The position numbers and the translations under genes were made by a program. From contig JAHCHX010000001.1 of assembly GCA_026129545.1 (NCBI GenBank), forward strand, positions 1,239,501 through 1,303,500: a DNA stretch of 64,000 nucleotides. The letters are read 5' to 3'. The notes under the pieces are model-generated. The model was not told the origin of the DNA, searched no databases, and was given only the letters and a program-made list of their open reading frames with translations. Of the stretch, positions 9,077 through 16,518 are shown piece after piece (within the stretch, counting starts at the first letter, position 1; the number at the start of each line of letters is the position of its first letter). This DNA comes from Saprospiraceae bacterium (GTDB lineage: Bacteria; Bacteroidota; Bacteroidia; Chitinophagales; Saprospiraceae).

Positions 9077-9142
9077 TGTTGGGCATGAGATGCCCAACAC
9101 GCAACACGCAACACGCAACACGCAACACGCAACACGCAACAC
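9077..9142. repeat. Hairpin plus heptamer tandem repeat (CAACACG, about 6.9 copies)
   Basis: TGTTGGGCA (9077-9085) pairs with TGCCCAACA (9091-9099) around a 5-base loop. The tract CAACACG is then repeated almost seven times over 9095-9142. The frame of the next gene runs through the repeat, giving NTQHATR peptides, but the real start is downstream at 9187. Confidence 0.8.
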
Positions 9143-9186
9143 TTAAAGCTATAACGTTTTGGAAAGTCGTTATCGCTAAGTATTTA

Positions 9187-12100
9187 ATGTTTTTTTTGCT
9201 CTTGCCAATGTCAATCAAGTCGTTCGCCCAAGTTAGCTGTGACCCGGCCCTAAATATTGAACTCAACTATGAGCCAAGTTTGGGTTTTCCCGTACAATTT
9301 GGAATATGCGACTTGTCGTTTGCGGCAAACTTGACTTTTCAACATTCCTACGAATCCGCCCACGACTACACGGTAAACATAACCTTTGACCCGCTCTTTT
9401 TCGATTTTCTGGGTACAACTCCTGCTTTGACAGATTTGATAATCACCACAGATATATTCGACAACATTGTTGTGTCGGGAACTTATACCGCGCCAGTAAC
9501 AGACCCAGTCGTGTCAGGCGCAAGCTTGCTTTTCCACATGAAAAGACTTCAGAGGTGGGACAATTTCGAGTTTAAGCGGATAACTTACACTTTAACCGAC
9601 CCGATTTGCGACCCCTCTTTGCTGGCAACGTTCAATCCCCCCTTGTTTTGCGCGGCGTACACCGACCTTACCATATTGCCAACCAATTCGGTAGCGGTGA
9701 TGTTGCTGAGCGAGTGGATTTTGCCCTGCGGTGCGGGTACGACGGACAATGTGTTGATTGATGATGAGTTGGATATTGACCAGGATCACTGTTTTATCAG
9801 TCCGTCGTTGCCAAGCAGCATCGCGCTGTTTCCGGGCGCGAAGGTTACTGTAAGAAGTGGCAACACGCTCACGCTGCAAAACATGAACATCTTCTCCTGT
9901 GGCACAGAGCTCGGCCAAGGCATCGTCGTGGAGCCGGGCGCCACGCTCGTCATGGACGGTTGCACGGTGTCCGACTCGCGTTTTGGCATTGATGCGCAGC
10001 AAGGTTCCACCATTTCCGTGACGAACACCGCCTTCGCCGACAACTACATCGGCGCGCGGTTACACATGGAGGGCACGCCCAACCGCGTGCTCATCAACGC
10101 TTTTGGCGGCAACTCGTTTTCCACCGACAACGGCCTGAAGGCGCCTTTCGCGGGCATGCCGGAGGCGGTGGCGTTTCGGGGGCTGTGCGGCATATCGGTC
10201 AGCAACTACCGCGACTTCAACCTCTGGGGCGGCAACGATTTCAAGCGGCTGGCCAACGGCATCCTGTCGTGGAACTCCAGCGGCAACCTCGGCAACATGA
10301 GTTTCACCGACATGAATGGCAACGCCAGCGTTTACGGGTTGGAGGGCTTTGGCATCCACCTGTCGGGCAGGACCACCCGCCCGCTGTTTTTCAACCTCAA
10401 CGAGTTCTGGACAACGATGACCTTCGACGATTGCAAAACCGGCATCTATGCCTTCAAGCACGCGCTCAACATCGAGAACACGACCATGACCAGCGTGGAC
10501 GTGGGCATTGACGTGGCGCAATGCCAAACCAAGGATGTGGTGCTCGACGGCAACACCATCACGGCGCGGCGGTATGGCATTCGCTCGTTCTTGAATGAGC
10601 CGGTGCATCCCATTAGCGCGATTCGGGACAATACCATAAACATCACTGGCACAAGTGACGCAGTGAAGCCCTTTACCGGCATCGAGATGGAAGAAGGGGC
10701 ATTTGGCTTGGATTTTACCGGATGGACGGTTGTTCGAAATCCTATTGCCTTGTCGGCAGGTGGGCGCGGCATCCTATATCGCAATGGAGTGGCAGGCAGA
10801 TTGCTGGGCAACGCGGTCACTAACAATGCATTGCCGAGCCTTTACACGGGCATTAAAGTGGAAGGTGCTTTGTATGGCAACATCGCCGACAACATGGTCA
10901 ATCAGTCGAGTTCGACTGGGCTTGGGCTGGCTACGGGCATAGAGAGCAGCGCGGGATGGAACAACACTTTCCAGTGCAATTGCGTGGACAACACCAACGT
11001 GGGGATGCAGTTCTACGACATGGCGGACTTCACCGATGCGGTGCGCGGCAACAGACTGAACAACCACTGCGTGGGTCTGCAGCTCGGCACGGGTGCCGTC
11101 GGAGGCGCTTCCATCGGCTGGCAATACCATACTGGCAATATCTGGGACCTTGATGCCATCGAACCGGGTTGCTTCGGGGGGGTAAACTATGGAGACCCGA
11201 CCGCTTCTCGATTTTTTGTCAATGGCACTGCTAACCCTTCACTGAATCCGCCTGTTTCACCTTCGTCAGGATGGTTTACTGATGAACTTGGCACAACCTT
11301 CACCAATTGCAATTCCTGCGATTTCCCCAATTCGGAAGCCCCACCCCGGGTGACGGAGGGCAGTGTGCCGACGAGTATGGACAACGCCATCGCCACCGAC
11401 GCATTCTCCCCCGATGTGTTCGAGAACGAAATGACTTGGAAGGGCAAATACCGCCTCTACCGCAAAATATTGCGCCAACCGGCCATCGAAAGTTATGCAA
11501 CGGATTATGCCGACTTTATGGACGACCATGAAAACCTCTCGAGCGGCAAATTGGCTTACATTGCTGAGGAAAAGGCCAAACTGTTTGCTTTGAGCGCAAC
11601 GGAGGACTCCATCTTGGAAAGCCGCCGCGTCCTCTGGCAACACCGGATAGACGGGCTGCGCGAGTTGGACAGCCTACTGCAAGCTGGCGCATCGGTCAAT
11701 CAAACCCAATACGAGAATGCGGTGGAAGAAAGTGCGGACGCGCAAGACGAATACGAAGCATATCTGGATAGTTTGGCGCAAACCCGCCAGACAAAAATCC
11801 AGACCCTGCTCTCGCTCAACGCCGCCGCCAGCACCAGCCTGACGCCCGATGCGAACCACAAAACCTTGAACTTTATCGTCCTGAAACTTTTGCTGGCCGA
11901 TTCGCTTGCCTCGGGCCACCTTGCCACACTGGCTGGCATCGCTGAGCAATGCCCATTAGAAGGCGGCGACGCAGTTTACGAAGCGCGGGCCTTTGTGACC
12001 TATCTCACCGGGGATGATTTCGACGATGCCGAGGTGTGTGCGGATACAGAGCGCGGGCAACGCCCAAACAAGCCGAGCAAATCGTCTGAAAGTGAAGTTG

Positions 12101-12333
12101 TTGTGCTTTATCCGAATCCAACGACAGGTCAGATAGCGTGGAGTGGCATTGCTGGCCAGCCAGTCGTTCTGCGAATTTTTAATGCGATGGGACAGTTGCA
12201 AATGGAGCAGGTCATTGTTGGTTCATCGGCTCAAATCGGCCAGTTGCCAGAAGGTCTTTATCAGGTGCAATTGCTCAATGCCCAAGACAAAACGTTGCTG
12301 ATTTCGCAAAAAGTGCTGTTTATCAAACACTAA
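9187..12333 (+). CDS. T9SS cargo protein with right-handed beta-helix repeats
   Basis: A 1048-residue secreted protein. The ATG at 9187 opens a signal peptide (MFFLLLPMSIKSFAQ); the frame upstream is only the heptamer repeat. Residues about 20-165 form an N-terminal beta domain from a more AT-rich stretch. Residues about 175-680 show parallel beta-helix rungs (GQGIVVEPGATLVMDGCTVS; FADNYIGARL; LDGNTITARRYGIRS). Residues about 740-960 are mostly helical and charged, and the last 80 residues are a T9SS type A sorting domain (LYPNPTTGQIAW ... GLYQVQLLN). It is predicted to be exported by T9SS and attached to or released from the cell surface. Catalytic residues cannot be assigned; it may be a carbohydrate-binding or structural protein. 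The AT-rich start could mark a domain joined from elsewhere. Confidence 0.85.
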   Translation: MFFLLLPMSIKSFAQVSCDPALNIELNYEPSLGFPVQFGICDLSFAANLTFQHSYESAHDYTVNITFDPLFFDFLGTTPALTDLIITTDIFDNIVVSGTYTAPVTDPVVSGASLLFHMKRLQRWDNFEFKRITYTLTDPICDPSLLATFNPPLFCAAYTDLTILPTNSVAVMLLSEWILPCGAGTTDNVLIDDELDIDQDHCFISPSLPSSIALFPGAKVTVRSGNTLTLQNMNIFSCGTELGQGIVVEPGATLVMDGCTVSDSRFGIDAQQGSTISVTNTAFADNYIGARLHMEGTPNRVLINAFGGNSFSTDNGLKAPFAGMPEAVAFRGLCGISVSNYRDFNLWGGNDFKRLANGILSWNSSGNLGNMSFTDMNGNASVYGLEGFGIHLSGRTTRPLFFNLNEFWTTMTFDDCKTGIYAFKHALNIENTTMTSVDVGIDVAQCQTKDVVLDGNTITARRYGIRSFLNEPVHPISAIRDNTINITGTSDAVKPFTGIEMEEGAFGLDFTGWTVVRNPIALSAGGRGILYRNGVAGRLLGNAVTNNALPSLYTGIKVEGALYGNIADNMVNQSSSTGLGLATGIESSAGWNNTFQCNCVDNTNVGMQFYDMADFTDAVRGNRLNNHCVGLQLGTGAVGGASIGWQYHTGNIWDLDAIEPGCFGGVNYGDPTASRFFVNGTANPSLNPPVSPSSGWFTDELGTTFTNCNSCDFPNSEAPPRVTEGSVPTSMDNAIATDAFSPDVFENEMTWKGKYRLYRKILRQPAIESYATDYADFMDDHENLSSGKLAYIAEEKAKLFALSATEDSILESRRVLWQHRIDGLRELDSLLQAGASVNQTQYENAVEESADAQDEYEAYLDSLAQTRQTKIQTLLSLNAAASTSLTPDANHKTLNFIVLKLLLADSLASGHLATLAGIAEQCPLEGGDAVYEARAFVTYLTGDDFDDAEVCADTERGQRPNKPSKSSESEVVVLYPNPTTGQIAWSGIAGQPVVLRIFNAMGQLQMEQVIVGSSAQIGQLPEGLYQVQLLNAQDKTLLISQKVLFIKH

Positions 12334-12344
12334 TTCTCTCACAC

Positions 12345-12385
12345 AAAGCAGCCTGTGCAGACCCGGATACTGTGCAGGCTGCTTT
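12345..12385 (+). terminator. Rho-independent terminator after the beta-helix gene
   Basis: A perfect 16-bp stem, AAAGCAGCCTGTGCAG with its complement, around a 9-base loop, ending in TTTC. It separates the two T9SS cargo genes, so the next one probably has its own promoter. Confidence 0.8.
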
Positions 12386-12400
12386 CATCCTTCCACTGAC

Positions 12401-14143
12401 ATGAAGTTGTTTTTTTTGCCGATACTCATAGTTTCGGCTGTTTTATCAACCGCGCACTCCCAACGGCAGGACAATGTATGGGTGCTTGGCTACAATTACG
12501 ACCCCACCGACGCATTGGCAGAAGGCGTACACCTCCGTTTTGACGATTCGCTACAGATTTCATACCCTAAAAGACCAATGGGGCTTTTCAATTCCAATGC
12601 CTCTATCTGCGATTCTTTGGGCAACCTGCTGCTCTACAGCAACGGGTGTTATGTGGAGACCGCCGATGGGATAGAGGTAGAAAATAGCGAAGGAATGAAC
12701 CCTGGCTTTTTATACAACCTTTTTTGCTCTGACAATTATGGATATGGGCTTTCCCAAAGCATAGTGCTGTTGCCCGACCCCGGCAATCCTGACCTGTTTC
12801 ATTTTTTTCATATACCGTTGGTGGCTCCATCTTTTGTGAAAAATGTATTGCACACAGTGGTAGATATGTCAGCGAACAATGGCAACGGGACTACACTTTT
12901 CAAAAATCAGATAGTGGCGACAGACACGATCCACCGGCATGGCATACATGCGGTGCGCCATGCCAACGGGCGTGACTGGTGGATCATAGCGGCCAAAATA
13001 TACAGCAATCGCTACTACCTGTTGCTGCTGACTCCCGACGGCGTGGAAACCAAATATCAGGAAATCGGCCCTGTAGATGTGGGTGTGGTGTACGGCGGTG
13101 AAATGGTCTTCTCTCCGGATGGCTGCAAGGTAGCGCGCTTCGATACCCGCGACGATTTGCGCATCTTCGACTTCGACCGCTGCACGGGCACGCTCTCCAA
13201 CCCTGTGCATATTCCTATCCAAGACGAAGCCGACATTGAAATTTTGGCAGGCCTGGCTTGGTCTGCCGACAGCCGCTACATCTACACAGCAGAAGCGCAA
13301 AGGCTCTTGCAGTTCGACGCTTGGGCTTCAGACATCGCTGGGAGCATGGTGCTGGTTGCAGAGGCTGACCCGCCGCTCTGCCCTCTGAGCGGCAGCATCG
13401 GCATCATGGAACTCGGCCCCGACGGCATGATTTATTGCAGTCCATTCAACGGCCAAAAGTGCCTCCATCGAATGAAAAACCCCGAACGGGCAGGAACGGC
13501 TTGCGCCTTCGAGCAAAATTATTTCCAGTTAGACTACCCTTTTGACGGCCTCCCCCACTTCCCCAACTTCCGCCTCGGCCCCATAGACGGCTCGCCTTGC
13601 GACTCACTGGGCATAGACAACCATCCCTTAGCCAACTGGCGCTATGACCGCACGCCCGGCCTCGGCGTGGACTTCACTTCCGTGTCGTGGTACGAGCCTA
13701 CCGACTGGTGGTGGGACTTCGGCGACCCCGGCAGCGGCCCGGCTAACCACAGCACCGAAAAACACCCCGCGCACACCTATACCGCCGCAGGCCCCTACGA
13801 GGTGTGCCTCACCGTGAGCAACCAATACGGCAGCGATACCAAGTGCAAAACCGTGTGGGTGGAGCAAACAACAAGCCTCCCTGGCCTCCCCCCAGCCCCC
13901 TCCAAAAGAGGGGGAGTGACACTGTGGCCGAACCCGACGGCGGGCGAGGTGCGGTGGGGCGGTGTGGAGGAGGGCGAGGAGGTGACGGTGCAGGTGCACG
14001 ATGCCTTGGGGCGGCTGTGCCTGCAAGCGACGACGCGCGAGGGGCGAGCGGATTTGGGTGGGTTGCCGGAAGGGATTTATTTTGTGTCGTTGATAAACAA
14101 GCAGGGTAAGCGGATTGCCTCCAAGCCGATACTTTTGCATTAA
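12401..14143 (+). CDS. T9SS cargo protein with propeller-like region and PKD domain
   Basis: A 580-residue secreted protein. Signal peptide 1-20; residues about 25-400 have repeated beta motifs of a propeller type seen in Saprospiria surface proteins (DNVWVLGYNY; VFSPDGCKVARFD; LAWSADSRYIY; LGPDGMIYCSPF). A PKD domain follows at about 415-490 (WWWDFGDPGSG ... HTYTAAGPYEVCLTVSN), then a short linker and a T9SS type A sorting domain (LWPNPTAGEV ... GIYFVSLINKQ). The linker, residues about 491-506 (SLPGLPPAPSKRGG), is encoded by a GC-rich palindromic repeat that normally sits between genes. The function is probably surface adhesion or binding; no enzyme motif was seen. Confidence 0.82.
   Translation: MKLFFLPILIVSAVLSTAHSQRQDNVWVLGYNYDPTDALAEGVHLRFDDSLQISYPKRPMGLFNSNASICDSLGNLLLYSNGCYVETADGIEVENSEGMNPGFLYNLFCSDNYGYGLSQSIVLLPDPGNPDLFHFFHIPLVAPSFVKNVLHTVVDMSANNGNGTTLFKNQIVATDTIHRHGIHAVRHANGRDWWIIAAKIYSNRYYLLLLTPDGVETKYQEIGPVDVGVVYGGEMVFSPDGCKVARFDTRDDLRIFDFDRCTGTLSNPVHIPIQDEADIEILAGLAWSADSRYIYTAEAQRLLQFDAWASDIAGSMVLVAEADPPLCPLSGSIGIMELGPDGMIYCSPFNGQKCLHRMKNPERAGTACAFEQNYFQLDYPFDGLPHFPNFRLGPIDGSPCDSLGIDNHPLANWRYDRTPGLGVDFTSVSWYEPTDWWWDFGDPGSGPANHSTEKHPAHTYTAAGPYEVCLTVSNQYGSDTKCKTVWVEQTTSLPGLPPAPSKRGGVTLWPNPTAGEVRWGGVEEGEEVTVQVHDALGRLCLQATTREGRADLGGLPEGIYFVSLINKQGKRIASKPILLH
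13876..13916. repeat. GC-rich REP-like hairpin inside a coding sequence
   Basis: CCCCCTC (13896-13902) pairs with GAGGGGG (13908-13914) around CAAAA, preceded by CCTCCCTGGCCTCCCCCCAG. This matches the style of common intergenic repeats, yet it lies in frame in the linker between the PKD domain and the sorting domain of the 12401-14143 gene. A related stretch (CCCCCCGCTCCTCTCGGAGG) is at 15684-15703, between two convergent genes. Confidence 0.55.
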
Positions 14144-14189
14144 ACATCAACTTGTGCCAATCGAGCAACGTTTTTCCCTCGTCCGGCGT

Positions 14190-14197
14190 TACTTTTG
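14190..14197 (+). promoter_or_regulatory. -7 box TACTTTTG, 4 nt before the ATG of the DUF5683 gene
   Basis: Exact TAnnTTTG match with only four bases between it and the ATG at 14202. Transcription would start at or next to the A of the ATG, giving a leaderless mRNA. The same spacing occurs at tilS and at the J-domain gene. Confidence 0.55.
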
Positions 14198-14201
14198 CCC
14201 G

Positions 14202-14891
14202 ATGAGGTCTCGTAAGCAATTTGCATTTGCCTTAATGCTGGTGCTGTCAGTTTCTTTTGCAGAAGCACAAGAACCGGATAGTAGTTTGCTGGTTTTTCCT
14301 GACTCTATTATGGTGGTGCAACGTGACAGCATGGCCCCCGCTTCCAAACAGCGGTTTGTAAAACGCTTTTGGTCTAAGGATTACCCCAATCCTAGGCGAG
14401 CGGCCCTGCTTGCATTCGTGTTGCCGGGCGCGGGTCAGGTTTACAACAAGAAATGGTGGAAGGTTCCCATCGTGTATGTCGGCTTGGGAACCGTGCTGTA
14501 TTTCGAGATTGACAACATCAGGCAATATCGGGCGCTGCGCGACAACTACAAATGGCTGGTGGACGATGACCCCGACACCAATCCCACCGAACCGCCCTAC
14601 AATCGTCTGGACGCCAATAGTTTGAGAAACTACCGCGACCAATGGCGACGCTATGTGGAAATCAACTCCATTCTTCTGGGGGTGGCATATTTGATGCAGG
14701 TGACCGATGCTTACGTGGACGCGCACCTGCACAGTTTTGATGTGAGCGAAAACCTGAGCTTGCGTTTTCGGCCAAAAATGGAAACAACTTATGGATTGGG
14801 CGCAACTTTTGGTGCGGGTGTGAGTTTACAGTTCGGCAGAAGCCGCCCGCAAAAATCACCCACACACCAATTTTCTTTTTCAAGCCCATAG
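14202..14891 (+). CDS. DUF5683 domain-containing membrane protein
   Basis: A 229-residue protein with a signal peptide (MRSRKQFAFALMLVLSVSFAEAQ). The DUF5683 core follows: NPRRAALLAFVLPGAGQVYNKKWWKVPIVYVGLGTVLYF, with two hydrophobic segments, then a charged region (NYKWLVDDDPD) and a further hydrophobic segment (EINSILLGVAYLMQVTDAYVDAHL). This family is widespread in Bacteroidota; its biochemical role is unknown to me, and its place here with a rhomboid protease 9 bases downstream suggests an envelope role. The frame is open from 14115, but the -7 box at 14190 and the signal peptide fix the start at 14202. Confidence 0.85.
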   Translation: MRSRKQFAFALMLVLSVSFAEAQEPDSSLLVFPDSIMVVQRDSMAPASKQRFVKRFWSKDYPNPRRAALLAFVLPGAGQVYNKKWWKVPIVYVGLGTVLYFEIDNIRQYRALRDNYKWLVDDDPDTNPTEPPYNRLDANSLRNYRDQWRRYVEINSILLGVAYLMQVTDAYVDAHLHSFDVSENLSLRFRPKMETTYGLGATFGAGVSLQFGRSRPQKSPTHQFSFSSP

Positions 14892-14900
14892 TGTCAAGGC

Positions 14901-15674
14901 GTGAAATCCATCCTCGAAAGCGAATCCGATAGCCTCGAACTCACCCGCAGGCATTTTTACGAAAGCATGCGCTTCCCGCTATTTGCTATTGCGGTGCTCT
15001 GGCTTGTGCATTTTTATCAAGTGGCAGTGGGGTTCGACCCCGGCGAATACGGCATCATGTCTCGGCGTTTGTGGGGATTGCGCGGCATACTCACGGGGCC
15101 TTTGGTGCATGGCAGTTGGGGGCATCTCATCTCCAATTCTTTCCCGCTTTTTGTGCTGACGGGTATTTCGCTCTACTTTTATCGAAAAGTGGCGATTCGC
15201 GCATTTTGGATGATTTACTTGCTCACGGGATTGGCCGTTTGGGTTTTTGCTCGTCCGGTGTCGCATATAGGGGCTAGTGGGGTGGTGTATGGATTGGTCG
15301 CGTTCATTTTTTGGAATGGCATTTTTCGGCGCAGTCTGCGCTCCATCATTCTGGCAGCGGTGGTGATGTTGCTTTACAGCGGAATGTTCATGGGTATTTT
15401 GCCCGACCAAGAAGGTATTTCATGGGAAAGCCATTTACTGGGGAGCTTGGCAGGCATCCTCGCCTCTTTTTGGTACAAGGAAGAGCTTGAAGACGATGAG
15501 GCGACGCGACACGACCCTTTTGCCGACGAAAGAAACGTGGAGCGCCAATACTTTTTGCCTCGCGATGTTTTTGACAAGACAAAAAGTGAACGCGCGGCAG
15601 AGGAAGAGGCTGCACGAAGACAACAGGAACAAAACGACCGCATCATTCCGCCGTTTTGGAATCAGTCTTGGTGA
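14901..15674 (+). CDS. Rhomboid-family intramembrane serine protease
   Basis: A 257-residue polytopic membrane protein starting at GTG. Rhomboid signatures are present: HGSWGHLISN (H75, N79) in the second transmembrane segment, the catalytic GASG with Ser126, and His188 in SHLLG. About six membrane segments lie between residues 23 and 202. The C-terminal 55 residues are a charged cytoplasmic tail (EEEAARRQQEQND). The enzyme cleaves helices inside the membrane; substrates are unknown. It sits 9 bases after the DUF5683 gene and is almost certainly cotranscribed with it. Confidence 0.9.
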   Translation: MKSILESESDSLELTRRHFYESMRFPLFAIAVLWLVHFYQVAVGFDPGEYGIMSRRLWGLRGILTGPLVHGSWGHLISNSFPLFVLTGISLYFYRKVAIRAFWMIYLLTGLAVWVFARPVSHIGASGVVYGLVAFIFWNGIFRRSLRSIILAAVVMLLYSGMFMGILPDQEGISWESHLLGSLAGILASFWYKEELEDDEATRHDPFADERNVERQYFLPRDVFDKTKSERAAEEEAARRQQEQNDRIIPPFWNQSW

Positions 15675-15711
15675 GGAAAATTTGCCCCCCGCTCCTCTCG
15701 GAGGGAGCACG

Positions 15712-16353
15712 TCAGTTTTTCAGCTGCTCCAACTTATAGGTACGAATCACGCGCCGCACCTTGTTTGGCCACTCCGGGTCGCTGGCATATCCTGGCTCTT
15801 TCTTTTTCCAGTTGGGACTCAAGCCTTTGATGAAACACTCGACATCGAGCACTTCGCACTCAAAGGCATCTCGGAACCACTTTCGGCTATTGAGAAAAAC
15901 GGCGAAGTCGCGCACGGCATCGCGGGGCGTGTCGTATTTGCGGAACTTAGAGTCCTTGCCTTCGTGAAACATGATGAAAGTCGGGCCTTTCCAGATGGAG
16001 GTGGCTCGCATCCCGAAGGGGTTTTTGGCATTTTGATAAAGGTAGCTGGTGAAGCCGGTGGATTCGAGGATGGCAATGCCGATGAAGGCTGTGGCAGGCA
16101 CCTTTTCGTCCTTTTCCAATTGTTTGGCTTCATAGATGAATTCTTCGATGAGCGGCACAGCGGCACCGAAGGAATCGGAAATCATTTGGGCAATGGAACG
16201 TACCATAGCCGAATCGAGGCCGGATGAGGCCGCTTTCTTGGCATGCAGCACGGTGGTGCGAGGGGTAGAATCTTGGGCGTTGGATGTCGCGACAAAAGTG
16301 AGCATTGCTGCGCTCAACGTGAGCGCCATTCGGGTGTGGGTGAGAAGATTCAT
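15712..16353 (-). CDS. Glucosaminidase domain-containing protein (peptidoglycan hydrolase)
   Basis: A 213-residue exported protein with a signal peptide to about residue 26. The glucosaminidase (FlgJ/LytG-like, GH73-type) fold is shown by IGIAILESTGFTSYLYQNAKNPFGM, with the likely catalytic Glu97, and by KFRKYDTPRDAVRDFAVFL and the C-terminal YASDPEWPNKVRRVIRTYKL. It cleaves N-acetylglucosaminyl bonds in peptidoglycan. It is convergent with the rhomboid gene and has its own -7 box (16398-16405). Confidence 0.86.
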   Translation of the reverse strand: MNLLTHTRMALTLSAAMLTFVATSNAQDSTPRTTVLHAKKAASSGLDSAMVRSIAQMISDSFGAAVPLIEEFIYEAKQLEKDEKVPATAFIGIAILESTGFTSYLYQNAKNPFGMRATSIWKGPTFIMFHEGKDSKFRKYDTPRDAVRDFAVFLNSRKWFRDAFECEVLDVECFIKGLSPNWKKKEPGYASDPEWPNKVRRVIRTYKLEQLKN

Positions 16354-16397
16354 AATTAGCAGTGCATTTGATTACATAAACGAGGGATTAGACGAGA

Positions 16398-16405
16398 CAA
16401 AACTA
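16398..16405 (-). promoter_or_regulatory. -7 box TAGTTTTG upstream of the glucosaminidase gene
   Basis: Exact TAnnTTTG match on the minus strand, 44 bases upstream of the start codon. Confidence 0.4.
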
Positions 16406-16518
16406 CGACGTAACCGCTTTTTACATCATTTTTTGCCTGCCGTATTTTTGAGATTGCAAAGGCCGTACCATTCCAAAATACCACCGGATACTCAGCCAAG
16501 GTTTCCGCTCCCGGTTTT

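Larger units (their letters stand above)
8587..9186. other. Long intergenic region with repeats, no convincing gene
   Basis: About 600 bases between the terminator and the start of the beta-helix gene. It holds a nested palindrome (8825-8927) and a hairpin plus heptamer tandem repeat (9077-9142). The stretch 8590-8820 is moderately GC-rich, with no open frame I trust and no RNA fold I recognise. Confidence 0.5.

Noticed and set aside
9095..9142. CRISPR array
   Set aside because: The 7-base units are contiguous with no spacers, and no cas genes are present.
15487..16227. Plus-strand open frame of 246 codons across the end of the rhomboid gene and the glucosaminidase gene
   Set aside because: Overlaps two well-supported genes in other frames and has no recognisable start or domain.
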